Shown: in pieces, positions 9,569-19,544 of the stretch
How positions within the stretch are numbered: the first letter of the stretch is position 1
Layout: each line of letters opens with the position of its first letter
DNA from: Pseudoalteromonas phenolica
Lineage (GTDB): Bacteria > Pseudomonadota > Gammaproteobacteria > Enterobacterales > Alteromonadaceae
NCBI RefSeq assembly: GCF_005876835.1
Contig: NZ_PPSW01000012.1
Coordinates: forward strand, 1 to 64,000
Length of the DNA stretch: 64,000 bases
Reading direction: 5' to 3'
Position numbers and translations under genes: made by a program
Notes under the pieces: generated by a model
Databases searched by the model: none
The model's input: only the letters and a program-made list of their open reading frames with translations
What the model was told of the DNA's origin: nothing

Positions 9569-12500
9569 CTACCAATCTGCATTTAAGTATTTTTTCATTT
9601 GCTTGGCATTTAATACATCACAAGCTAACATTTTCTTATGCTGTAAAGGTGCAATATTTTTTGCTACGCCGTCATCAATGATGGGGTCATACCCCTCTTC
9701 GAGTAGCTCATCAATTTTAATTTTAAAGACTTCAATTTCTTTCAATTGTTTAAAGATTTTATCTTTTTCATTTTGAGCACCTACAGATTCGTTATTGATT
9801 AAGTCACTTTGACGATTAACCAACGATCTTTCTCTATTTTCAATATACACAGAGCGTATCCGCATTAAATTATCACGATTCCATTTATATATAGACACAT
9901 AGCAATCAAAGCCTTGCATTGGGCCACTTGTTAAATGCCATATATAAGGTGTCTTTGGTAGATATAGGAATAGATTAAGAAGGTTAGAGACCTCAGAGAA
10001 AAAATACTTATCAATAAAATCACTTATAGTTACACCTAATATTGTGTCGAAAGTTGAAAATTGAGCCTGTGTAAAACCTTTTTCGATAAACCTATTTTCA
10101 ATTCTTTCTATTAGTATTTTCTCTCCAGAGTTTGGAATTAGAGGAATTATTCCATCTTCATCATCTAATAATATTTCATTTATTAGCTGCAATAAAAATT
10201 CTAATGCGATTCTGTTTTTTCTTTGTTTTGGTAACTGCCCCAATTTACTGAATGTAAACCATAAATTGATAGGGTTAATTTGTTTTTTTTCACTGAAAGC
10301 TAAAAAGTCATTATTTTTTTGATAAAGAGTTTTTAATTCTAATTCTTCAGCTTCCATTTCACTTTCTTTAAGATCAGCTTTAACTTGACTCGTTATATAA
10401 TGAAGAATTTCTTCTTTATAAAAATCACTTTTTTTATATTTTAAAATAAAAGCATCAAGTGCATCATTGTCTATAGGATAATTGCAACAATCAGTACCTT
10501 CCTTTTCATTCAACGCATTTTTATCACTATCACTTAATTCGTATATGTCTTCTATAAGATAATTTATATATGTTTCATTCAGAGAAATTATACAATTTAA
10601 GAAATTTTCCTCATTCAGATATCTTGAAATTCGAACGTTCAATTTACTATCTGAGTAAGTTTCTAGAGGTGATGATAAATATTCATGCTCTAGAATTGAA
10701 TACTGACAAAATTGCTTTCTAATTTTAATGTTCATTTCCACTAAACTAGCAATCTTTTTACTTACGTCTTTTGTCGGGATAATTAAAGGAATTCTTTTAA
10801 TATCACCTACTTGTATTTCTACGGTAGGGTTTAAGCAACCAACTATATAATTTGAAAACTTTGAATTTAACACGGCTAATAAATACGAATTAGGCGCAGT
10901 ATCACTCAATGGAAATATACTTGAACCTTTGATATCAAATATAAAATCCTCTGGAAGAATCCGATAAGAGGCAGAGTCACCTCCAGTAGCAGAATAAGTT
11001 ATTCCCTCTTTAAAATAAAAAGATTCATTTTGAGGCCGTGACCTTTGCTTTCCATTTTTATCAACCATGCCTCGAATCTCTTTTCCGTCTTCCTCCCAAT
11101 TAACAATCAACCAATTATTTCCGTACCACTTATTATTAGGGCCACCTTTTGCGTACATAAACCACTTTTTTGGGGCATGTTTATTTAAGGTATAAATATT
11201 TGATGCTTTTACTTCCCACCAATATCTTAAAAACCTATCATTATCAGCCGTAGCTAACCCTTGACAGTTCTTAAAGTGTTTTTGAATTGTAGACTTCTTA
11301 AATTTATCTCTTAAGCCATCTGAAATCCAATATACAAAAGGGCTAGTTTCTATCTTCTTGAAGTTTTCTTGGTCTATACGAATAAATGTTTTATTGCTTA
11401 AACTTTCATTTAAAGCTCTTCTCTCTACTTCTGAGTCCATCTTGAGTGAACGTAAGTCGATAATGATAGACGGCACGTCAATTCTTTGTTTCTGTAGTAC
11501 ATATAAAACGGGGTATATCACTCGCAACTTAGTACCAAAGACACCTCCAGTACCAAAATGAACCAAGGTACTTAAGTGCATCTCATTAATGAGGAAGTTT
11601 CTAACATCTTCAAATGACTTTATAAACATAAAAGTATCAGGATGAATCATTGCAACCATGCCTGATTGTCCAATCAACTCATAGCAACGCATAATGAATG
11701 ATGAATACAAATTCGAGTGAAATTTGTTAGGTTTTTTATAGTTTGCTTCTACAAAGGCTTTTAATTCACTACCAAAATCACCACTATCTGTATAAGGTGG
11801 ATTAGCAGTCGCTATATCATATTCAGTGGTTAATAACTCTAGAAAAGTTATCGCATCACGAGTTTTATTAGCAATAAAAGTATCGGTATCATTGCTCGCA
11901 AACAGCTCTACCGCAGCTTTTAAATTACTGAAGAACTTTTCCGTGAAATCTTTTTGCTCACGTATATCTGCATCAGCAAATAGATCAAGAACTTTGTCAC
12001 CTTGCTTGGCTTCAAGTTCCTTTAATTTTGCTTTTAGCTTTTCATCTAAACGAATTAATGAACCAAATTTATAGGCATAACGAAGGTCATTCCAAATATC
12101 TTCAATCAATTCTTTTTGGGTATTATCTAAATTGCTACCTTCTTCAAAGATATGGCGAGCTTCATCATAATCAGGCAGGTAAAAGTCTGAAGAAACCACT
12201 TTGAAGTTAAAGCTACCTTTGATAAACCTACGCTTTTTACGGGCTTTTATGTATAAGCCTAATTGGGCTAACTGAATGGCACGATCATCTAAATCAATAC
12301 CATGAAGGTTATTCTCGATTATTAGCTGTGGAATATCATCTTCGTCATAGTCGGCATCGTAATTTTCGATTTGATCGATATATAACGCATAGAAAAAGTC
12401 AAAAGCATATAGCAAAAAGTTACCAGAGCCAGAAGCTGGATCTATTAACTTTATTTCATGTAATGGTTTAGGGTCACGCTCTTGAGTTTTTGGCGCATTA

Positions 12501-13270
12501 GCTATTTTAAATTGTTCTTTAATTTCTGATTCTGGATACATTTCTAGGTAAAGTTTACCCAATGAATTTTCAATCAAAAACTGAACAACCCAACGTGGCG
12601 TATAAACCTGTGATTGCAAAGATACTTTGTCGTATTCTGTTTTCGCTTTACTGTCTTTAAAAGCTTGTTTCTTAGCGTTGTTATAGCTTTCGTATAACCA
12701 ACCTAATACATCATCACTTTGCCAAATATCGTTTTCAACTTGAGAGTCTTCTTCAATTACGTTAAATGCTTCGATGATTTCATTTAACGATATTGCGTCA
12801 GGCAATAGTGCATAAGGGTATTCTTTACCATAAAGCGATAGTGAATCACCTAATTCGTTAAAAGCGTATTTAAAGTAGTCACGAATACCTTCTAACTCAT
12901 TATCACGATTTTCAGGGTGTTCTTCTAACCATGCTTTATGTCCAAATGAACGACCACCATGCTCTGCTTGTTTAGTGATAACAGGTGGGAATAAATTGGC
13001 TGATTCCATTACTTTAACGGCTGCGAGTCGGTTAAATAAGGTAAAGCTCAATTCATCCAGTAACTTTTCTCTAGCATCTTGATAGCAGCCTGTTTCGCCA
13101 ATATGGTTTTCAAGCATTACCTCAAGATGTTGGCGTTTCCCTCTAACTTGCTCTGGCAGTTTTTCGAGTTCTATTTGTTTATTTGCACCTATGCCTAATC
13201 TAGCAAATTGCTTATCAAATGAGGCGGTTATTAAATTGCGAATTTTATCTACGTGATCCGAAAGTTTCAT
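9569..13270 (-). CDS. pglX: PglX, BREX adenine-specific DNA methyltransferase
   Basis: PglX N6-methylates adenine in one strand of an asymmetric site to mark host DNA, and BREX blocks phage DNA lacking the mark. The 1233-aa protein has a motif X-like segment (QVYTPRWVV, from 221), motif I DPASGSGNF at 277-285 and the catalytic NPPY at 490-493. The long C-terminal half should contain the target-recognition region; its specificity cannot be read from sequence. It begins 2 bp after brxC. The section between roughly 10,000 and 11,000, which encodes much of the C-terminal half, is visibly more AT-rich than the rest of the gene. This fits exchange of the specificity domain between strains. Confidence 0.94.
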   Translation of the reverse strand: MKLSDHVDKIRNLITASFDKQFARLGIGANKQIELEKLPEQVRGKRQHLEVMLENHIGETGCYQDAREKLLDELSFTLFNRLAAVKVMESANLFPPVITKQAEHGGRSFGHKAWLEEHPENRDNELEGIRDYFKYAFNELGDSLSLYGKEYPYALLPDAISLNEIIEAFNVIEEDSQVENDIWQSDDVLGWLYESYNNAKKQAFKDSKAKTEYDKVSLQSQVYTPRWVVQFLIENSLGKLYLEMYPESEIKEQFKIANAPKTQERDPKPLHEIKLIDPASGSGNFLLYAFDFFYALYIDQIENYDADYDEDDIPQLIIENNLHGIDLDDRAIQLAQLGLYIKARKKRRFIKGSFNFKVVSSDFYLPDYDEARHIFEEGSNLDNTQKELIEDIWNDLRYAYKFGSLIRLDEKLKAKLKELEAKQGDKVLDLFADADIREQKDFTEKFFSNLKAAVELFASNDTDTFIANKTRDAITFLELLTTEYDIATANPPYTDSGDFGSELKAFVEANYKKPNKFHSNLYSSFIMRCYELIGQSGMVAMIHPDTFMFIKSFEDVRNFLINEMHLSTLVHFGTGGVFGTKLRVIYPVLYVLQKQRIDVPSIIIDLRSLKMDSEVERRALNESLSNKTFIRIDQENFKKIETSPFVYWISDGLRDKFKKSTIQKHFKNCQGLATADNDRFLRYWWEVKASNIYTLNKHAPKKWFMYAKGGPNNKWYGNNWLIVNWEEDGKEIRGMVDKNGKQRSRPQNESFYFKEGITYSATGGDSASYRILPEDFIFDIKGSSIFPLSDTAPNSYLLAVLNSKFSNYIVGCLNPTVEIQVGDIKRIPLIIPTKDVSKKIASLVEMNIKIRKQFCQYSILEHEYLSSPLETYSDSKLNVRISRYLNEENFLNCIISLNETYINYLIEDIYELSDSDKNALNEKEGTDCCNYPIDNDALDAFILKYKKSDFYKEEILHYITSQVKADLKESEMEAEELELKTLYQKNNDFLAFSEKKQINPINLWFTFSKLGQLPKQRKNRIALEFLLQLINEILLDDEDGIIPLIPNSGEKILIERIENRFIEKGFTQAQFSTFDTILGVTISDFIDKYFFSEVSNLLNLFLYLPKTPYIWHLTSGPMQGFDCYVSIYKWNRDNLMRIRSVYIENRERSLVNRQSDLINNESVGAQNEKDKIFKQLKEIEVFKIKIDELLEEGYDPIIDDGVAKNIAPLQHKKMLACDVLNAKQMKKYLNADW

Positions 13271-13272
13271 TA

Positions 13273-16200
13273 TTAAGCGGTTCCCTTGCTTGAATTAGCA
13301 TTAACAGAACTAAGATCTAGCTCTATTTTTTCGTCTGGTTGCGCTGAGGCCAGCGCACGTAATTGAGCCGTTAAGATGTCTTTATATTCTTGCACTGTCA
13401 TATCAGTACTTGGAATAGACAATTTCAGCTTGCGAGGCGTTTTAGGTTGTATAGGCTTCGCAGTTATAGGGGCAGGTGCAGGCTTCCCACCACTAGGTTG
13501 CGGCTCTGGTACAGGTGTTGGCTCAGGTTGAGCAGGTGGTTCACTCACAAAACTATTTTCGAGAATTAGTAAGTCGTTTTCTTTAGACGGAACTAATTCT
13601 GTACTTGTTAATAATTCAGATAACGAAAAACCACTGCTTTTACATGATATTGAAAAACCTAATTCTGGCTCTGTTAATACTCGGTCTTGGCAATATTTTT
13701 TAATGGTATTTAGCTGAGTTATGTTGTGAGCATTTAACTCTTTTGGGTAGTTAGTAGTTAATACACTATTCGCTTTGTTCACTTTAATTAATAGTGCTTC
13801 GCATTGAGTTGTTAACTCTTGTGTAGCCGATTTAACTAATCGGTAATAAGCATCTTTAATTTTTTGTGCTTGTTGCTGAATTGCTGCAAAGTTTTTCACC
13901 ATGTCTTGTTTATATAAGCTTAATAACTCTTTACTAGCGATGTGAATGGCTTCATCGGTAATGTTAGCTTTAACTAATTCAGATGTAACTGATTCTGCAA
14001 AGGCTTTAAAGTCGTTAACCTTTTCGTAGTTTTTCTTAATAAACTTTTGTGCTTTTAATACGGTTTGAATTGCCGATTTATAAACATCTGCATTGGTTAA
14101 TAGAAACTCTACTTTTTCTTTATAATTGTTTTCAGTAACTTTGCTAGAGAAATCTAACAATGTGTCTTTTTGAACAGCAACATTGCTAAATAAAGATTCA
14201 AAATTATTAACGGTACTGTTTAATGTTGAAATAGCGGTAATGAAATGATCCGCTAAGTAACGAGTCGCTTCTGCTAATTCGTAATCGTTAGTACTCCAAT
14301 CCACTTTTTTATTTGTATGCTTCTCAATATCTATTTCCATCAATAACTGAACTGCTTGGTTTTTCTGTGTTGAAGTTAAAGATGCTGTAATAGATTTAAA
14401 CGAAGCTGATTTAAATTTGGTGGTGTTGGTAAAAGCTTCATGAACTGCTTTTTGGTCATGCGATAAATACGGGTCGCCATTGTACTTAACTGCCAATTTA
14501 CCTGCTCTGAGTAATACAGCTAACGTGGTAGCTATTGTACCGAAAGAGTAGCCCCAAGGTGCATTTGAGAAGTCTGTTTCAAGTGTACGCCCATCAACAT
14601 GGCGCGATTTAATTTTTGCATTTAGCTCTTCAACTAACTTAAGGTGTTCACCTGTAAAGTTACCGTTAGAGTCGAAAAACTTGAAATCATCACCAGAAAA
14701 TAATTTGTGTAAATCTTCTTTCCTGTTGCTAAATATTTTAGGAATTAACCCTTCAGATAACTGAGTTTTCAGTTGCTTGAAATAGATGTTTTTAACAAGC
14801 TTTCTTTGATTTTCAGCTATTGTGCCTTTAAAGGTATCTTCGTTAAGTAAATGCTCATCAAACAAATATACTAATGTTGAATGTTTGTAAGCATCTTCAA
14901 TTAATGATCTAAGCTCTTTTTCTTTTTCTTCTTTTATTGTTTTAAATTCACCAATAATTTTACGTTTATCAGCATCTGACTCTGTTGAGTACTTTTCTTC
15001 CATTAACTGGTAGCGGTGAACCTCAGCAATTAACTTATCGATTTTTGCAAAGTTTTTGTTATCTGGAATTAATGTAATTAAGTCTTTGTCGTATTGAGTT
15101 TCTAACTTTATGTTCTCAATAAAGTCTTGTCTGTCATCACTAATATTAAACAAGCTATATGCTGTTAATTTCAGATTTTTATTACCGCCAGAGCTAGATA
15201 GTTCATCTTCTTGATCTGATAAAACGCTAAATTTAAAGTTGGTATGGCCATCGTTAAATGAAGCTACTGGATTAAACGTTTTGTAGTTTTTAATAAAATT
15301 AATAAGATCACGTTTTTTAGTAAATAGCTCAACGTCAAACTCTTTCATTTCATCAAGTAATTTACCTTCAAGATCTGATGTTATCTTGTAGTTATTATTT
15401 GATAATAAAAGTACCTTAGCTTCTAACAATAAAGCTAAAGACTTTTCTACTTTTGGTTTGATGCTGTAGTAGTCATTTACGTCTGCAATATAGCTTTTGG
15501 TAATATTTTCAATGGTTGGTGATACAACTTCTGAATCTGCTAATAAATGAATTGTTTTTAATAGCTTCTCACCATCAATTTCTAAAGCACTCTCATCGAG
15601 TATCTTTGTCGCTGTTTGATATTTATTAACTAAGTCTACTGGTGGAGCGGTTTGAGCTTCACTACAAAGTGCGTGACCCGTAGTAAATGAAAATAAGCTT
15701 TGTTCACGCATTTGTTTGCGTAGTACATCAAACGTGGTGATGATCATGCCACGGGCTGCAATTTGTGTTGCAACTAGTGCGTTTGAACTGAATAAGAACT
15801 TTTGCAAAATATCGAATTGATACTTATGAAACGGATAATACGTTGCAAAATCATGAGCTGATTCTGTTTTCGTTGGAAATGACGATTTTAAGTTTGTTGC
15901 GTCAGAAATGAGTCCGTCATTCTTATTATAATATTCGACAAGTTGCTCAAAATAGCTGTCTTTCTTCTGTAGTAATCGGCTACGAATAATGACATCAACT
16001 TCTGTCGCTTCAAGATGAATTTTAGTTTTAAACCTATCTGTTACTTTGGTTAAGCTGCTTCGGCTAACATTTGCGTTGTTAATAACACTGTCTAGCTTTT
16101 CTTGAGCAATTGCCATTGTCCAAACTTTGCTCGCTATACTCGATAAAGCTTCGCTTACTGCCTCAAGTTCTAACAATGAAAACTTATTTTGACTAATTGC

Positions 16201-16974
16201 TTCACTGGCTTCATCGAATACGAAGACTAAAGTTTCATCTGTTACAAAACTAAGATATCGCTCCAACTCCTCTTTAAATTTAACTGCTGAAAAACTTTCG
16301 ATAGACTTTGAATAAACGTCTTTTGTCTCTTGATATTCAACTTCAGAGTAACCCATTGCGGTAAAGAGCTTTCGCATCACTCGTGCAACTTGTCGGTTAC
16401 TTTTCTTTAATTCACTCCATTCTTTACCTTCAAGCTCTATAGCTTTTTGTTTGAATTCTTCATATTTACCTTCAATGAAAAGTTCAAACTCCATATAGCC
16501 GTATACATCATCTCTAAAGCCTAAATTTTTGAGTAAATTAGAAAATAATGTAAAAGAAAGACCTTGATCGGTGTTTTGTTTTGCTACGTCAAGAAAGACC
16601 ACGCGACTGTTAATACTATCTAAATTACGTAGTGCGTTTTCAATTAATCCTTCGTTCTTAATGCCCTTTAGTTGAGCTATAAAACGCTCTCTTGCAGGAG
16701 TACCATTAATATTGGGGTTATCAATGATGTAACCGAGCATTTTACCAAAGTAGGACTTACCAGAACCATAGAAGCCTGATAACCAAACACCAGTTTCTTT
16801 TATGTTTGAAGTAAATATATTGGTGAAATTATCTAAGTGACGACCCAAACCTTCAGTAACAATATAAGACTCAATCTCTTGCTGGATTTCATTTTCAGTT
16901 CTGTCTTCTAAATCAATTACGTTCTTAATATCTTCTTGAAGATCTAGGGTTAAAATTTCGTTTATTGTGGTCAT
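13273..16974 (-). CDS. brxC: BrxC, large P-loop ATPase of BREX
   Basis: BrxC (PglY family, formerly DUF499-like) is the large ATPase needed for BREX activity and forms a complex with other Brx proteins. The 1233-aa product has a Walker A GFYGSGKS at 67-74 and a Walker B-like VFVFDEA around 240-246. A long helical middle region follows. A proline-rich linker near residues 1140-1180 (PEPTPVPEPQPS) precedes a small C-terminal charged segment. The gene lies 9 bp after brxB and 2 bp before pglX. Its length equals that of PglX by chance; the two are unrelated in sequence. Confidence 0.93.
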   Translation of the reverse strand: MTTINEILTLDLQEDIKNVIDLEDRTENEIQQEIESYIVTEGLGRHLDNFTNIFTSNIKETGVWLSGFYGSGKSYFGKMLGYIIDNPNINGTPARERFIAQLKGIKNEGLIENALRNLDSINSRVVFLDVAKQNTDQGLSFTLFSNLLKNLGFRDDVYGYMEFELFIEGKYEEFKQKAIELEGKEWSELKKSNRQVARVMRKLFTAMGYSEVEYQETKDVYSKSIESFSAVKFKEELERYLSFVTDETLVFVFDEASEAISQNKFSLLELEAVSEALSSIASKVWTMAIAQEKLDSVINNANVSRSSLTKVTDRFKTKIHLEATEVDVIIRSRLLQKKDSYFEQLVEYYNKNDGLISDATNLKSSFPTKTESAHDFATYYPFHKYQFDILQKFLFSSNALVATQIAARGMIITTFDVLRKQMREQSLFSFTTGHALCSEAQTAPPVDLVNKYQTATKILDESALEIDGEKLLKTIHLLADSEVVSPTIENITKSYIADVNDYYSIKPKVEKSLALLLEAKVLLLSNNNYKITSDLEGKLLDEMKEFDVELFTKKRDLINFIKNYKTFNPVASFNDGHTNFKFSVLSDQEDELSSSGGNKNLKLTAYSLFNISDDRQDFIENIKLETQYDKDLITLIPDNKNFAKIDKLIAEVHRYQLMEEKYSTESDADKRKIIGEFKTIKEEKEKELRSLIEDAYKHSTLVYLFDEHLLNEDTFKGTIAENQRKLVKNIYFKQLKTQLSEGLIPKIFSNRKEDLHKLFSGDDFKFFDSNGNFTGEHLKLVEELNAKIKSRHVDGRTLETDFSNAPWGYSFGTIATTLAVLLRAGKLAVKYNGDPYLSHDQKAVHEAFTNTTKFKSASFKSITASLTSTQKNQAVQLLMEIDIEKHTNKKVDWSTNDYELAEATRYLADHFITAISTLNSTVNNFESLFSNVAVQKDTLLDFSSKVTENNYKEKVEFLLTNADVYKSAIQTVLKAQKFIKKNYEKVNDFKAFAESVTSELVKANITDEAIHIASKELLSLYKQDMVKNFAAIQQQAQKIKDAYYRLVKSATQELTTQCEALLIKVNKANSVLTTNYPKELNAHNITQLNTIKKYCQDRVLTEPELGFSISCKSSGFSLSELLTSTELVPSKENDLLILENSFVSEPPAQPEPTPVPEPQPSGGKPAPAPITAKPIQPKTPRKLKLSIPSTDMTVQEYKDILTAQLRALASAQPDEKIELDLSSVNANSSKGTA

Positions 16975-16983
16975 TATTTGCCC

Positions 16984-17532
16984 TTACTTCAGCAAGATAC
17001 AGCGATATTTAGACGCTGCTTTAAAATTTAAGAAAAATACGTTGTCATCAGTAATTTTTGCAGGATAAAAGATGACTAAAGGATGCTCTAGTTTCATTAC
17101 AGCGGGGTGTTCCATGATATTTACGTTTTCTATGCCTGTACCATATAAACAACCAGAACGGACAAGCATTGGAATTTTGCCATTAGCGATAGCCTTTTCT
17201 ATCGCTTGAATGATTAAATCAAACAAGTCTGTTTCGGGATCATCTGATTTGAAAAGCTTGCTAGGTGTACTAATAAAGTCTTTATAATACTCTTCAAAAG
17301 CATCCCAACCATCTTCATCAATAGCTTGGACAAGTAATTTACTAACATCGATAAACTCAGCTTGTTGGTGATAAAGCTCTTGAGCTTTCTCTAGGTATTC
17401 TTGCTCTTGGTTTGGTGGATAAGTAAATAAAATACTATTTCCACCATTCGCTTGTTTCCGAAGCTGATCTTGATTGGTTATTTGAAATTTTAACGCTTCA
17501 AATTTTTGCTTATGTTCTAGCAGATAAGACAT
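16984..17532 (-). CDS. brxB: BrxB (DUF1788)
   Basis: BrxB is a small conserved BREX component of the DUF1788 family, required for host methylation and defence in type I systems. Its biochemical role is not established. The 182-aa protein carries the family's recognisable C-terminal stretch, including SGCLYGTGIEN, MEHP and LVIFYPA. Its ATG lies 23 bp inside the end of brxA, so translation is probably coupled. brxC follows after 9 bp. The size and position between brxA and brxC match type I BREX. Confidence 0.9.
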   Translation of the reverse strand: MSYLLEHKQKFEALKFQITNQDQLRKQANGGNSILFTYPPNQEQEYLEKAQELYHQQAEFIDVSKLLVQAIDEDGWDAFEEYYKDFISTPSKLFKSDDPETDLFDLIIQAIEKAIANGKIPMLVRSGCLYGTGIENVNIMEHPAVMKLEHPLVIFYPAKITDDNVFFLNFKAASKYRCILLK

Positions 17533-18298
17533 CGCAAATTCCTTTATAGCTATGTGTTAATTCAATATTTAATTCAACACCATTGAAATCCATGTTGAAG
17601 TAATCTTTGAGTGACAATTTCTTTAATCTTTCTTGAATATCGCTTTTGTCAATAAATACCAAAGGAAATATTTCATTTGAGAAAACTTCACTATTCTCAG
17701 GCTCATTTATTTTTAAAATGTATAAAAACAGAACCAGTAATTCTGAGGATATTAAGATTCTTTTAAATGCTTTTTTTCTTAAGCCTTCAACAAAGTTTAT
17801 TTTGGTTAAAAAGTTAAGGTACTTGGTAGCTAGAGTTGAGGTTGTAGTTTCTGACCACTTCGCCTTTAACTCTTCATTCTCACCAACAAACTCTTTTAAA
17901 TAACCAATAAGTACATCTTTAGAAATGAATGTTTTACCTGATGAATATTCTTTCGAAAAAATTCGAACTGAAATATCTCTGAATAATCTATTGGTTAACG
18001 CAAACTGCCAAAACAAGATTACTTCTTTGGTTTGTAGAGTTAGGTCACTGGCAAAAATAGACTGTATTAAATCTTGATGGTCTTGATTTCTAAATTGTAA
18101 AAAAGCAACTTCAACACCTCTTTCAATTCGAGTACGACTTTTTTCCGTTCTCAAATCAAATTCATTATCACTTGCCGATTCAACATCAAAATATGATTCA
18201 ATCGTTTTAAAAATAGGTTCACAATCTTTGATACTACCAATGACGTTTATAGTCGTATCATATTTTTGTAGCTTGGAGGCCGGGTTTAAATTATTCAT
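17510..18298 (-). CDS. brxA: BrxA (DUF1819)
   Basis: BrxA is a small DNA-binding protein of the DUF1819 family found in type I BREX. The frame opens at 18319, but I take the ATG at 18298. It overlaps the end of brxR by 8 bp in a stop-start arrangement typical of coupled genes and gives 262 aa starting MNNLNPASK. The family is mostly helical and no enzymatic motif is visible. The 3' end overlaps brxB by 23 bp. It is somewhat longer than the roughly 200-aa BrxA of well-studied systems, mainly at the N-terminus. Confidence 0.88.
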   Translation of the reverse strand: MNNLNPASKLQKYDTTINVIGSIKDCEPIFKTIESYFDVESASDNEFDLRTEKSRTRIERGVEVAFLQFRNQDHQDLIQSIFASDLTLQTKEVILFWQFALTNRLFRDISVRIFSKEYSSGKTFISKDVLIGYLKEFVGENEELKAKWSETTTSTLATKYLNFLTKINFVEGLRKKAFKRILISSELLVLFLYILKINEPENSEVFSNEIFPLVFIDKSDIQERLKKLSLKDYFNMDFNGVELNIELTHSYKGICDVLSART

Positions 18299-19202
18299 TC
18301 TCTGTGTATCCTGGTGCAATAACTAAATTTTTAGCACCATATAATGCTATGGAATTTTTCAGCCATAATTGATATTCAGCACCTTTGAGGGTTGCATCAG
18401 GAGTGCAATCGACATTCCATCTGCGAAGCAAATATCCAGCTAATGCAGCACGAACTTTCAGTTCTAAAACACCATCAACCATTCCATAGTCCATCATTAT
18501 GGCTTTTGGTTCTTTGATGTTATTGGGGTGCGGTACGATTTGTAAATCGATCATTCTCACCCATTGATGGTCATTGATTTCTTCTTCATGACTTTCTATA
18601 GGAGTGTCTTTAATTACCACTTTTGATATACGAGTCAAAACAAAATCCCTAAAAGACTCTGTTTTTTTATCAAACGCTCTAACATGCCAGCGCAAGCCAT
18701 TATCAACTATCGTATGGGGAATAATCTCCCTCGCTTTTGAACCTGAGCTTAACGATGTATAAATAATTGAAATAGGTTTCTGTTTTAATATTGCTTGAAC
18801 AATTTTCGCTACGATAAATATATCTGGAACATTGAGTTGATAAGGTGCATCTACAGGGAAAGGAGTTTCTAAAACGCCATGGAACCCATCACTGATCTTA
18901 TTTGATAGTTTCGCCATAGTTTGACGAGCATCATAGTTAAATAGTGGTTTGAAGGTTTTAGCTTGAAAATAAGTTCTTTCTTTTTGATCAAACTCCATAT
19001 TGCTTGGGGCTAACTCTTTATAAACAGCTAGATCTCTTGTGGCATTTGCCATGCCCATTTCGAATTTTGTAGTGAGTTTTTTTCGGCTAACAGCACCTTT
19101 GAATAGTAAAGAAAAATCGATAAACGATAATCTTTGCTTCTGTGCAAAGCTCAAACTGTTAAGATCAACCGCTTGTTCTTTTGTTTTTTGAAGAGAACCC
19201 AT
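18291..19202 (-). CDS. brxR: BrxR, WYL-domain transcriptional regulator of BREX
   Basis: BrxR proteins sit at the head of many BREX operons and repress them by binding an inverted repeat upstream. The 303-aa protein has an N-terminal winged-helix-like segment (about 20-90) and a WYL domain (about 125-205, with the ligand-pocket segment SISIIYTSLSSG and LRWHVRAFD). A C-terminal dimerisation region of the WCX type follows. The ATG at 19202 has only a weak ribosome site. Its own promoter region contains a strong -35/-10 pair and a perfect dyad over the predicted transcription start, described separately, which fits autorepression. It overlaps brxA by 8 bp. Confidence 0.9.
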   Translation of the reverse strand: MGSLQKTKEQAVDLNSLSFAQKQRLSFIDFSLLFKGAVSRKKLTTKFEMGMANATRDLAVYKELAPSNMEFDQKERTYFQAKTFKPLFNYDARQTMAKLSNKISDGFHGVLETPFPVDAPYQLNVPDIFIVAKIVQAILKQKPISIIYTSLSSGSKAREIIPHTIVDNGLRWHVRAFDKKTESFRDFVLTRISKVVIKDTPIESHEEEINDHQWVRMIDLQIVPHPNNIKEPKAIMMDYGMVDGVLELKVRAALAGYLLRRWNVDCTPDATLKGAEYQLWLKNSIALYGAKNLVIAPGYTENE

Positions 19203-19218
19203 ATCTGCACTATTAGTA

Positions 19219-19265
19219 TAATCAATTTGATTAGGTTAATATAATACATTTTAAGGGAGTGTCAA
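19219..19265 (-). promoter_or_regulatory. Promoter and putative BrxR operator of the BREX operon
   Basis: On the minus strand, TTGACA (19265-19260) and TATATT (19243-19238) are separated by 16 bp, a near-consensus sigma-70 promoter. The expected start of transcription is near 19231. A perfect dyad TAATCAATTTGATTA (7-1-7, 19219-19233) covers this position, 17 bp before the brxR ATG. This is where a repressor would block initiation, so it is the best candidate for the BrxR operator. Confidence 0.75.
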
Positions 19266-19316
19266 AAACTATTTGGTGATCTCTTTAGCTTCTACCAAAT
19301 CATGCTTATTTTCTTG

Positions 19317-19467
19317 TTATGCAGCATAAAGCCTGAGAGGGTTACTGCATTGCAATGCTTCAACATAGAACTGGTTATTGCTCATAAAGTCATTACCAAT
19401 AAAAAGTACTGTATATCCATAGTTATTTCGTTGTAAAGTTCTGTATTAAACGTGACTGTTTTTCCAT
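19317..19467 (-). pseudogene. Small island gene broken by two homopolymer frameshifts
   Basis: An ATG at 19467 stands 6 bases after a strong AAGGAG ribosome site, but the frame stops after 14 codons. If the A5 run just inside the start is read as A6 and the T5 run near 19401-19405 as T6, a single 50-codon frame appears. It starts MEKTVTFNTEL and ends at TAA 19319-19317. Both defects are one-base losses in homopolymers, so this is either a decaying gene or a place where the sequence has homopolymer errors. I do not recognise the product. It lies between brxR and alpA on the same strand. Confidence 0.55.
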
Positions 19468-19544
19468 TACTAGCTCCTTACCAATCAGGTTGACGTTATA
19501 ATTTCCCAATTTAATTAACGTGAAAAACTTTTAGTTTGAAATCC

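Noticed and set aside
19343-19354. GCATTGCAATGC palindrome as an operator
   Set aside because: It lies inside the coding frame of the restored 50-codon gene and is far from any promoter.
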